Assembly (NCBI GenBank): GCA_024643445.1
Contig: JAHEMX010000257.1
Coordinates: 1-5,869 of the forward strand
From: Desulfobulbaceae bacterium
GTDB lineage: Bacteria > Desulfobacterota > Desulfobulbia > Desulfobulbales > Desulfocapsaceae
DNA: 5,869 nt
Direction: 5' to 3'
This document shows positions 1-5,869 of this stretch, piece by piece. Position numbers and translations under genes: made by a program. Each line of letters starts with the position of its first letter. Within the stretch, counting starts at the first letter, position 1. The notes below the pieces were generated by a model. The model was not told the origin of the DNA. It was given only the letters and a program-made list of their open reading frames with translations, and ran no database searches.

Positions 1-553
1 GTTGGGCCAATGTCTCTTTTGATTCGTCATCCCGGATATCCTTCATCTCCTCCTGCAGGGAGTCGAGCTGTGTATCTGAACTGGCTTGAACCGTTTGTAT
101 ATCACTCAGGGATCTTTCGATAATAGCCAGCCTGTTTTGCAGTTTCTGCACTAACGCCGATACCTCGCTTCCCGTCGCAGAACCGGCAGTCTGGCTGTTG
201 CCGGCAGGTTGATCTGTGGCGTCGGGATGAGCGGGAGATTTTCCGGGAGCAAACCTCCCGTAAAATGAACAAAGCGCACTCATGATTCCGCGGTACATGC
301 CCCGGGCTTTATCGACAGAATGAATTGACACGGCTGCGATAAACAGGGCGATGATGATAGCAACGGAAATGATAATGGCAATGCACAGCGCAATAAGGAA
401 AAGGATGCCGGAGATGAGTCCGGAGAAGAGAGCGGTTACACTCTCGAGCATACTATTGGGCCCGGCGCTTGCGACGATTGAGATGAGGAGAAAAACGAAT
501 AGAAGAACGGCCCCTGACTGGATGAGTGGATTTCGAAAATCGTTTTTATTCAT
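1..553 (-). CDS. Unrecognised membrane protein with C-terminal coiled coil, 3' end cut off by the window edge
   Basis: Reading the minus strand from the ATG at 553 gives 184 codons with no stop, so the gene runs off the left edge. A strong Shine-Dalgarno (AAGGAG, 560-565) sits 6 nt before the ATG and fixes the start. The protein begins MNKNDFRNPL. It has a first hydrophobic segment at about residues 12-30 and a long one at about 42-79, which could be one long helix or a tight hairpin. A short basic stretch follows, then a Pro/Ala/Gly/Ser-rich linker at about 101-128, then from about 130 a charged region with heptad-like spacing of Leu, Ile and Val typical of a coiled coil. I do not recognise the family and assign no function. 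The likely layout is a short inner-membrane anchor, a flexible linker and a soluble oligomerising tail. It is probably transcribed from its own promoter at 662-690. The coding call is firm because of the start signal and the protein-like composition; the product is unknown. Confidence 0.8.
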   Translation of the reverse strand, partial: MNKNDFRNPLIQSGAVLLFVFLLISIVASAGPNSMLESVTALFSGLISGILFLIALCIAIIISVAIIIALFIAAVSIHSVDKARGMYRGIMSALCSFYGRFAPGKSPAHPDATDQPAGNSQTAGSATGSEVSALVQKLQNRLAIIERSLSDIQTVQASSDTQLDSLQEEMKDIRDDESKETLAQ

Positions 554-661
554 TGTCTGCTCCTTAAACCGGCATGGATGGTTTTGATTACAAGCCTGGT
601 ACAAAGCGCGTCTGCTGAAAGGAAGATATAAGCAGCGAGATGGCTTACACCTTAAACAGAC

Positions 662-690
662 ATTGTAACCCTGACAGTGCCAAGGTGCAA
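662..690 (-). promoter_or_regulatory. Candidate sigma-70-type promoter for the membrane/coiled-coil gene
   Basis: On the minus strand, TTGCAC (685-690) is followed after exactly 17 nt by TACAAT (662-667). The -10 matches the consensus at 5 of 6 positions and the -35 at 3 of 6, with optimal spacing. It lies in the 157-bp gap after the protease stop codon and would give a leader of about 100 nt before the ATG at 553. This is inferred from sequence only. No convincing intrinsic terminator for the protease gene was seen in the same gap, so read-through from the protease is also possible. Confidence 0.45.
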
Positions 691-710
691 GTCGTGATAA
701 TCAAAAAAGC

Positions 711-1949
711 TTATATTTTCATTCTGTTGAGTGATTTTATACGGTTAAGAACAGGTGGATGGCTATAGCTGAATGCAACCATCAGGGGATGGGGTGTCAG
801 GTTGGAAAGATTTTCCCGACTGAGTTTTTTCAGGCTTGCAACCAGTATTTCAGGTTTTCCTGTCGTTCGCGCGGCATAGTGGTCTGCTTCAAATTCATGG
901 ATACGTGACAGGTAGTTGGCAAAAATGGATAGCAGGGTACTCAAAGGGGAATAGAGGAAAGCGAAAAATACCAGACTTGCATAAACCGAGACCTGGTCCA
1001 TGCCGAAGGCCTTGAAGAGTCCTTCGTTCTCAATGAAAAGGGAGAGAAGAAAAAACATGAGCCCGGTCTGGAGCACCGATGAGGCCATCCTTTTCAGAAT
1101 ATGTCTCTTTTTGAAATGTCCCATTTCATGGGCAAGAACCGCAACAAGCTCTTCATCCTCGAGCTTGTTCAGGAGTGTGTCGAAAAAGACAATCTTTCTG
1201 AATTTACCGAATCCGGTAAAAAATGCGTTGAGTTTGGCCGAGCGCTTCGAGCCATCCATGGTGAAAATGCCCTTCAGAGCGAAGTGCTCCTTTTGGGCAT
1301 AAGCCAAAATCTTATCTTTTAATAAACCATCCTCAAGCGGTGTGAATTTATTAAACAGCGGCATAATGAGAACCGGTGCAAGAAACTGGAGGAGGATGCC
1401 AAAAGCGACGACACCGGCCCAGCAATAGAGCCAGGCAAAGGTCCCTGCATTCCCGAAAAACCAGAGGACAGCAGCAAGCACGGGGGCTCCGAGAATGATG
1501 CCAAGGGCCAGGCCTTTTAACGTATCAAGAACGAAAACACGGGCGGTGGTACGGTTGAAACCAAAACGCTCCTCGACCCTGAAGGTGGAAAAGATGCTGA
1601 AGGGCAGACCGACCAGGAATGAGAGAAAAACCAGACAACCGGTAAAAATGAGGCCGGTGGCAATAGAGCCGGACGCAAATGATCTGGCGAACCGGTCGAT
1701 GAGATTGAATCCTCCGCCTAAAATAAAAAGAACCGTGATGACGGTGGAAAGAGTGTTTTCAAGAAGGGAGAGCCTGGTTGTTGCCTTGGTGTAGTCCTGG
1801 GATTCCCTGTACTTATGCTCATCATAGGTGTCAGAAAATTCTTCAGGCAGATCCGTGGAAAGAGCCGTGAGGTTTGCGATCGATACGATGGTCTCGAGCA
1901 GATAGTGGAGAATAATGATCGAGAGGATGAAGATAAGCCAGATGTTCAT
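711..1949 (-). CDS. M48-family Ste24-type integral membrane zinc metalloprotease
   Basis: This 412-residue protein matches the layout of Ste24/CAAX-protease-like M48 peptidases. The N-terminal region (about 1-200) is rich in membrane helices, at roughly 1-22, 65-85, 95-120, 140-165 and 170-195. The catalytic part carries HEMGH at residues 274-278 (zinc ligands His274 and His278, catalytic Glu275). A second motif, HEFEAD at 351-356, supplies the probable third zinc ligand Glu352 and the conserved Asp356. Two more helices lie near 290-308 and 320-345, giving about seven in total as in Ste24. The family cleaves peptide bonds in or near the membrane. Eukaryotic members process prenylated CAAX proteins, but bacteria generally lack these, so a role in membrane protein turnover or quality control is inferred. 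The in-frame stop at 1971-1973 leaves the ATG at 1949 as the only good start, yet no clear Shine-Dalgarno precedes it. It is separated from nuoN by 357 bp and is probably transcribed independently. Confidence 0.93.
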   Translation of the reverse strand: MNIWLIFILSIIILHYLLETIVSIANLTALSTDLPEEFSDTYDEHKYRESQDYTKATTRLSLLENTLSTVITVLFILGGGFNLIDRFARSFASGSIATGLIFTGCLVFLSFLVGLPFSIFSTFRVEERFGFNRTTARVFVLDTLKGLALGIILGAPVLAAVLWFFGNAGTFAWLYCWAGVVAFGILLQFLAPVLIMPLFNKFTPLEDGLLKDKILAYAQKEHFALKGIFTMDGSKRSAKLNAFFTGFGKFRKIVFFDTLLNKLEDEELVAVLAHEMGHFKKRHILKRMASSVLQTGLMFFLLSLFIENEGLFKAFGMDQVSVYASLVFFAFLYSPLSTLLSIFANYLSRIHEFEADHYAARTTGKPEILVASLKKLSRENLSNLTPHPLMVAFSYSHPPVLNRIKSLNRMKI

Positions 1950-1990
1950 GGAAACGCTAGTAAGCAGAAGTTATCAATTGTCAGCAGGCC

Positions 1991-2151
1991 ACCTTGAATA
2001 ATTACTTTTTCGCACGATTTCTGCATTAGGCTCGAAATTTTTACCTCGGAATATCAGCAGCATGCTCCCCAAGAATACTTCTTTCAGGGCGCCTAACGGC
2101 TAAATCCCTCGCATGCCTTGATGCCGGACGAATAACCTTATTCTTCAAGGT
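1991..2151. repeat. 161-bp structured element with terminal inverted repeats (MITE-like repeat or structured leader RNA)
   Basis: The ends are perfect 8-bp inverted repeats, ACCTTGAA (1991-1998) and TTCAAGGT (2144-2151). The similarity continues inward to TAA/TTA if a 3-nt insertion is allowed. Nested inside are CATTAGGC (2024-2031) against GCCTAACG (2091-2098), complementary except for one position that becomes a G-U wobble only in minus-strand RNA. There is also AAGAA/TTCTT around a 3-nt loop (2071-2083), two copies of GCATGC (2060-2065 and 2111-2116), and a compact GAATAA/TTATTC hairpin (2130-2143) next to the right end. I see no protein-coding reading frame in it. No target-site duplication is evident at the flanks. 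It could be a non-autonomous mobile element, a dispersed palindromic repeat, or a folded 5' leader of the protease mRNA. The inverted repeats are directly visible; the identity is inference. Confidence 0.5.
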
Positions 2152-2159
2152 ACTCTCCA

Positions 2160-2187
2160 GTTATAATGCCTCTTTCAGGTGAGGCAA
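2160..2187 (-). promoter_or_regulatory. Weak candidate promoter reading toward the protease gene
   Basis: On the minus strand TTGCCT (2182-2187) is followed after 16 nt by TATAAC (2160-2165). The -10 matches 5 of 6 consensus positions and the -35 matches 3 of 6. Transcription from here would start near 2153, almost at the edge of the 1991-2151 element, and would carry the whole element as a leader of about 200 nt ahead of the protease ATG at 1949. The short spacer and poor -35 keep confidence low. Confidence 0.25.
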
Positions 2188-2242
2188 GGAGCGGGAGAGG
2201 GCAGGAACAGGTGGTGCTCGGTCGGGTGATGATGAAACAGTG
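2178..2242 (-). terminator. C-rich, G-poor tract, candidate Rho-dependent termination region of the nuo operon
   Basis: Read as the transcript (minus strand), these 65 nt hold 32 C and only 8 G, with little base-pairing potential. This is the composition expected of a Rho-utilisation region. It starts 64 nt past the nuoN stop codon. No hairpin followed by a T run was found between nuoN and the protease gene, so Rho-dependent termination is the more likely way the operon ends. The short inverted repeat TGCCTC/GAGGCA (2167-2186, 8-nt loop) lies at the distal edge and could act as a pause site. Confidence 0.35.
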
Positions 2243-2260
2243 ACCGGTATATGACCGGAT

Positions 2261-2303
2261 CATGCCGGCATGGTGACCCAAAACAGGAAGTCTTTATGCC
2301 GGC
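2261..2303. repeat. GCCGG inverted repeat and palindrome just after the nuoN stop
   Basis: GCCGGCAT (2264-2271) and ATGCCGGC (2296-2303) are perfect 8-bp inverted repeats around a 24-nt loop, ending 3 nt beyond the nuoN stop codon. The left arm also lies inside a perfect 12-bp palindrome, CATGCCGGCATG (2261-2272), so two alternative structures compete. Nearby TGACCGG copies (2241-2247 and 2252-2258) add to the repeat character. No T run follows on the transcript, so this is not a standard intrinsic terminator. It may instead protect the 3' end of the nuo mRNA or bind a protein. Confidence 0.4.
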
Positions 2304-2306
2304 TTC

Positions 2307-3725
2307 TCACGGCAGCAGCGTTGACACCGCTGCCGAGGCAAGTTTGAGGAACTGTCCAGGCATAACTCCCATGACGATGATGGTAATCAGCAGAATGGTT
2401 GCAGCTGCCTTTGAAAGCCAGGGCTGATTGATGCGGCTCATATCTTTTTCGGGATCGCTGCAGTAGGCGACCCGAACGACCGACAGGTAGTAGTATATGG
2501 CTATAGCCGTGTTAATCGCGGCAAGTATAACCGGGATGGTATAGCCTTGTTTAAAGGCATTGACCAGGAGCATGAATTTACCGGTAAAACCGACAAATGG
2601 AGGAATGCCTGCCAAGGCAAAAAGCCCTGTCGCCAAGGTTATTGCAAGAAACGGGGAACGTTTGTGCAGACCGGTAAGATCCTCTATCTGCAGATTATCA
2701 CCCTGAGCGGCAACGGTGCAGATAACCAGAAAACAGGCAAGATTCATCGCCACATACCCCATAATGTAATAGAGCGATGTAGCGTAACCCGCGGTCCCGA
2801 AGGTAAGCAGACCAAAGAGCACGAATCCGGCATGAGAGATGCCCGAGAAACCAAGCATGCGCTTGATATCTTTTTGCACCAGGGCTGAAAGATTGCCGTA
2901 AAACATTGAGCCGATCGAACAGACGAGCAGGATATTTACGATGACCTGGCCTTCAGCACTTACCATGGAAATGAGCCGGACAAGAAGCGCCGTTGCCGCA
3001 ATCTTGGGGACAGCAGCTATAAAGGCTGTCGTCTCATTTGCTGCTCCTTCATAGACGTCAGGGACCCAGAAGTGAAACGGGAAAATAGCGAGTTTGTAGA
3101 AGAAACCGAACAGCACCATCAGCATACCGATCAAGGCTGCCGGCTGATTGAACAGAAAGCTTAACGAGGTCGCGATCTCATCGAGATAGGTAGAACCGGT
3201 AAGACCGAACAGATAGCTCATGCCAAACAGCATAAAAGCGGTGGACATGACACCGAAGAGCAGATATTTGATGCCTGATTCCATCTGGAAGACGGCGTTT
3301 GAGGCTGTCTTTCGCATGGGTACCATGATATAGACCGCAAAGCTGGAAAGCTCAAGCGCAATAAAGATGGAGAGAAGCTCAACGCTTGAAACAAGCATCA
3401 TCAGGCCGAGTACGCCCATGAACAGGAACAGGTAATACTCCGCCCTGACATCTTCCTTGATGCCGGGAGTCTGGCCGGAAAAGACAAGTACGGCAAGGGT
3501 TGCTGCGGCAATGAGGAGTTTGAAAAGCTGTGAGAACAGATCGATCCGGTAGGAATCGAAAAACAGTGAACCGTTCTGGGAGAAGCTGGTGGCAGTGATA
3601 CAAAGAACCACGGCCGCAAGTCCGATGGAAAGATTTCTGATTGTTTGACTGTTTGGCCTGGAAAGACTGACGAAGAAAAATATCAGGCCGGACAGAAGAA
3701 CACTGAGTTCAGGGAGAAATAGCAT
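2307..3725 (-). CDS. nuoN: NADH-quinone oxidoreductase (complex I) subunit N
   Basis: This is one of the three Mrp-antiporter-like membrane subunits of complex I that couple quinone reduction to proton translocation across the inner membrane. The product of 472 residues has the usual family length and is hydrophobic throughout, consistent with about 14 helices. Residues expected for the proton path are present: Glu125 in ALELSSF (TM5 glutamate), Lys211 just before the family signature FPFHFWVPDVYEGA (215-228), Lys241 in AAVPKIAA, the QKDIKRML loop (284-291), and Lys383 in GFTGKF of the TM12 region. The start at 3725 is supported by GAAAGG (3734-3739) 8 nt upstream. It follows nuoM after 39 bp and is the last nuo gene here, as is usual for the nuoL-M-N order. 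Nothing suggests damage. Confidence 0.97.
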   Translation of the reverse strand: MLFLPELSVLLSGLIFFFVSLSRPNSQTIRNLSIGLAAVVLCITATSFSQNGSLFFDSYRIDLFSQLFKLLIAAATLAVLVFSGQTPGIKEDVRAEYYLFLFMGVLGLMMLVSSVELLSIFIALELSSFAVYIMVPMRKTASNAVFQMESGIKYLLFGVMSTAFMLFGMSYLFGLTGSTYLDEIATSLSFLFNQPAALIGMLMVLFGFFYKLAIFPFHFWVPDVYEGAANETTAFIAAVPKIAATALLVRLISMVSAEGQVIVNILLVCSIGSMFYGNLSALVQKDIKRMLGFSGISHAGFVLFGLLTFGTAGYATSLYYIMGYVAMNLACFLVICTVAAQGDNLQIEDLTGLHKRSPFLAITLATGLFALAGIPPFVGFTGKFMLLVNAFKQGYTIPVILAAINTAIAIYYYLSVVRVAYCSDPEKDMSRINQPWLSKAAATILLITIIVMGVMPGQFLKLASAAVSTLLP

Positions 3726-3764
3726 CTTTTTTACCTTTCTTTATCGATTTCCTCTGTCGTTTAA

Positions 3765-5309
3765 CTACGGCAGCAGTTCTCCGGCAAGAGCAATCGCCTG
3801 TGCTCGATGCGCGTTGAAGTTATCCAGCAGGACCGTTACACTCGTGTCCATATAATCAATGAATGGCTGCGCTCCGAGACCGATCCAGAATACAAACAGG
3901 AGAAAGGGAGCCAGCGTGACAATTTCGCGCCAATTGAGATCTGCGAGGTACGACTGGTCCGGATTATTCGTTCCTCCCCAGACGACTTTCTGCAGAAGCC
4001 GCAGCATATAGGCTGCCGCCAGTACAGCACCGGGAATGGCAGCCAGCGCCAGATAGGGGAAGTTGCCGTGCATTACGCCATCATACTTGAAGGTACCAGC
4101 CAGAATCATGAATTCCCCGACAAAGCTGTTGGTGCCGGGAAAACCAAGTGATGATAGAGAGAAAAAGGCGAGAAAGGTGACGAATACCGGCATGTATTTA
4201 CCGACGCCGGCCGAGACGCTCAACTCGCGGCTGTGCGTCCGTTCATAGATCATGCCGACACAGAGAAAGAGGGCACCGGTCGTGATGCCGTGGTTGATCA
4301 TCTGCAGGATGGCTCCCTCGATCCCCTGTTTGTTCAGTACGAAAATGCCAAGGGTGACGAATCCCATGTGGCCGACGGATGAGTAAGCGATCAGCTTTTT
4401 CATGTCCTGCTGGGCCAGGGCCGTAAACCCGCCATAGATTATACCGGCAATGGAGAGCCAGAGCACGTAGGGCATGAGCGCCACCGTGGCGTCTGGTACG
4501 ATGGGCAGTGCAAATCGCAGGAATCCGTAGGTTCCCATTTTAAGAAGAATGGAGGCAAGAATGACGGAACCAGCTGTCGGTGCTTCGACGTGCGCTGCCG
4601 GGAGCCAGGTGTGAAACGGAAACATCGGCACCTTGATCGCGAAGGCAAGAAAAAAAGCTATAAAAACGAGTATCTGGGCCCTGAATCCATAGTCCTGCCA
4701 CATCATGTCAGGGATGAAGAAGGAAAAGTTGTTGGTCTTGGCCAGCCAGATGATGGCAACAAGCAGCAGGATGGAGCCGCCGAGGGTATAGAGAAAGAAC
4801 TTGACGGAGGCGTAGATCCTGCGTGGTCCACCCCAGATGCCGATGAGCAGGTACATCGGGATGAGCATGGCTTCCCAGAGGATATAGAAGAGCACGAAGT
4901 CAAGCGCGACAAAGACGCCGACCATGGCGGTCTCCATCACCAGGAGGCAGATCATGAACGGTTTGACCCGCACCTTGATGTAGGACCATGAGGCGAGCAC
5001 GCAAAAGGGCATGATCAGCGTTGTCATGACCACGAGCAACAGGGAAATGCCGTCAACGCCGATGGTATAATTGATGTTCAGCGTTTCGATCCACGGTCTG
5101 GTCTCAGCAAACTGGAACCGGGCGGTAGTGGTATCAAAACCAGCGATAAGCAGCAATGAGATGAGAGCGACAAGAGCCGTTACCCCAAGCGAGATATAGC
5201 GGCAGGTATCATCGTTCTTAAACGGGAGGAGAAGAAACGCCCCGGCCAGCGGAAGAAAAATAAGGGTGCTGAGCAGGGGAAATCCCGGATTTATCAGAAG
5301 GTGCTCCAT
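3765..5309 (-). CDS. nuoM: NADH-quinone oxidoreductase (complex I) subunit M
   Basis: This is the middle antiporter-like proton-pumping subunit of the complex I membrane arm. The 514-residue product is close to the usual NuoM length and hydrophobic throughout. The TM5 glutamate is Glu146 in the motif ILWEAMLIPMYLLIGIWGG (143-161). Lys226 lies before the signature PMFPFHTWLP (228-237). The motif AHVEAPTAGSV follows at 239-249, Lys257 sits in LLKMGTYG, QQDMKKLIAYSSVGHMG spans 300-316, and Glu398 in FVGEF corresponds to the TM12 glutamate that replaces lysine in NuoM. These residues identify NuoM rather than NuoL or NuoN. The signature reads LPAAH where E. coli has LPDAH. I believe Ala also occurs there in other lineages, so I do not take it as a defect. 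The start at 5309 has AAGGAA (5318-5323) 8 nt upstream. It follows the upstream antiporter gene by 23 bp and precedes nuoN by 39 bp, so all three are very likely cotranscribed. Confidence 0.97.
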   Translation of the reverse strand: MEHLLINPGFPLLSTLIFLPLAGAFLLLPFKNDDTCRYISLGVTALVALISLLLIAGFDTTTARFQFAETRPWIETLNINYTIGVDGISLLLVVMTTLIMPFCVLASWSYIKVRVKPFMICLLVMETAMVGVFVALDFVLFYILWEAMLIPMYLLIGIWGGPRRIYASVKFFLYTLGGSILLLVAIIWLAKTNNFSFFIPDMMWQDYGFRAQILVFIAFFLAFAIKVPMFPFHTWLPAAHVEAPTAGSVILASILLKMGTYGFLRFALPIVPDATVALMPYVLWLSIAGIIYGGFTALAQQDMKKLIAYSSVGHMGFVTLGIFVLNKQGIEGAILQMINHGITTGALFLCVGMIYERTHSRELSVSAGVGKYMPVFVTFLAFFSLSSLGFPGTNSFVGEFMILAGTFKYDGVMHGNFPYLALAAIPGAVLAAAYMLRLLQKVVWGGTNNPDQSYLADLNWREIVTLAPFLLFVFWIGLGAQPFIDYMDTSVTVLLDNFNAHRAQAIALAGELLP

Positions 5310-5332
5310 CTCGATGATTCCTTACGTAAATA

Positions 5333-5869
5333 TTAGAGCCAGATAAAGGCGATCATGAGCAACGCCACAAATGAAACGGTGTAACACAGTGTCTGCTGGA
5401 CCTGCCCCCGCTGCAGGACGCGGGCGATAAACCTCCCGAAGGAACGGACGCCGCGGGCCGAGCCGTCGATGAGTCCATCGATGCCGTGCCAGTCAAACCA
5501 GGCCCAGAAGCGGGCGGTGGTCATCAGTGAAAACAGGCCGACCACGCGATAGGCCTCCCCCCAGATGGTGTCAAACCACTGGATCGGGTTTTTTGCCAGC
5601 CACAGGAATACCATCCCCCCGCGTCGATAGAACCAGTCAAGATCAAGATTAATCGTGGCCCGAGCCCCGAGTTTGCTCTTGAACAGCAGGAAACCAAGCG
5701 CCGTCAGCGCAAGAATCTGCAGGGTCTCGCTCAGGTGATAGGCCGAATAGGGCTGATAATAGGGGATATCCTGATAGGGAAGCATCCGGTAGAGCAGGGG
5801 ATAGAAGCTGCCGATAATGAAGCAGAGCAGGCCGGCGATGATCATGGCGAACTGCATGTTCCAGGGCGG
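5333..5869 (-). CDS. C-terminal part of a NuoL/MrpD-type proton-translocating antiporter subunit, 5' end cut off by the window edge
   Basis: The frame is open to the right edge. Four codons (Pro-Pro-Trp-Asn) precede the first visible Met at 5857, so that Met is internal and not the start. The visible 178 residues contain a membrane helix at about 8-29 and another at about 46-63. The LDLDWFYRRGG motif (75-85) is typical of the post-core region of NuoL/MrpD-like subunits. A long mostly amphipathic stretch with DGLIDG (131-136) follows, then GQVQQ (155-159) leading into a final helix (about 160-177). This resembles the lateral helix plus last transmembrane helix of NuoL. Position just before nuoM fits nuoL, but the PPWN start and the WFYRRGG motif also resemble the NuoL paralogue often annotated as Na+/H+ antiporter subunit D. 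The catalytic core lies outside the window, so I leave the symbol open. The stop codon is 23 bp before nuoM. Confidence 0.88.
   Translation of the reverse strand, partial: PPWNMQFAMIIAGLLCFIIGSFYPLLYRMLPYQDIPYYQPYSAYHLSETLQILALTALGFLLFKSKLGARATINLDLDWFYRRGGMVFLWLAKNPIQWFDTIWGEAYRVVGLFSLMTTARFWAWFDWHGIDGLIDGSARGVRSFGRFIARVLQRGQVQQTLCYTVSFVALLMIAFIWL

Noticed and set aside
232..237. Possible new or defence system hidden in the window
   Set aside because: The five genes are three respiratory subunits, one known protease type and one unclassified membrane protein. No nuclease, effector, phage or CRISPR signature was found on either strand.
351..587. 78-codon open frame on the plus strand over the start of the truncated membrane-protein gene
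   Set aside because: It is antisense to the gene starting at 553, which has a strong ribosome binding site, a promoter and a coherent protein design. This frame has none.
1815..1997. 60-codon plus-strand frame reaching into the structured element
   Set aside because: It overlaps the protease N-terminus antisense, ends just inside the element, and has no ribosome binding site or family signature.
2139..2167. TATAAT hexamer at 2162-2167 on the plus strand as a rightward promoter
   Set aside because: There is no -35-like box at 16-18 nt upstream, and no plus-strand gene follows.
2167..2186. TGCCTC/GAGGCA hairpin as an intrinsic terminator for nuoN
   Set aside because: The stem is only 6 bp and no T run follows on the transcript strand, so it does not meet intrinsic terminator criteria on its own.
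2547..2888. 113-codon plus-strand frame antisense to nuoN
   Set aside because: It is the shadow of conserved nuoN sequence. The product resembles no protein and lacks a convincing start context.
4590..4991. 133-codon open frame on the plus strand inside nuoM
   Set aside because: It is fully antisense to conserved nuoM codons, its highly charged product has no recognisable features, and it arises from the codon usage of the real gene.

Overview
All five genes that can be supported lie on the minus strand, so the window reads right to left. The layout suggests a Gram-negative bacterium of moderate GC content with a NADH-dehydrogenase-type complex I. The proteins look most like those of Desulfobacterota (deltaproteobacterial sulfate or sulfur reducers) or green sulfur bacteria. 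This placement is an impression from sequence style and was not tested by any search.

Right part (5869 down to 2307): the distal end of a nuo (complex I) operon. It holds the C-terminal part of a NuoL/MrpD-type antiporter subunit, cut by the window edge, then complete nuoM and nuoN. The gaps are only 23 and 39 bp, and nuoM and nuoN each have a good ribosome binding site. Together these encode the three Mrp-antiporter-like proton-pumping modules of the complex I membrane arm. The key membrane-embedded Glu and Lys residues are present in both complete subunits.

Middle (2306 to 1950): a 357-bp gene-free stretch. Just after the nuoN stop is a GCCGG-rich inverted repeat. Next, on the transcript strand, comes a very C-rich, G-poor 65-nt tract that fits a Rho-dependent terminator. 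Beyond it lies a 161-bp structured element (1991-2151) bounded by perfect 8-bp inverted repeats with further nested inverted repeats. This is the least explained piece of the window. It could be a non-autonomous mobile repeat (MITE-like) or a structured leader or ncRNA ahead of the next gene.

Left part (1949 to 1): a complete M48-family, Ste24-type membrane metalloprotease with an intact HEMGH zinc motif. After a 157-bp gap containing a plausible sigma-70-type promoter comes the start of an unrecognised membrane protein, cut by the left edge, with two hydrophobic segments and a C-terminal coiled coil. The protease and the membrane protein look like separate units from the nuo operon. No RNA gene, CRISPR array, complete insertion sequence or defence system was seen. 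Most of the window is ordinary, and the 1991-2151 element is the main item worth checking.
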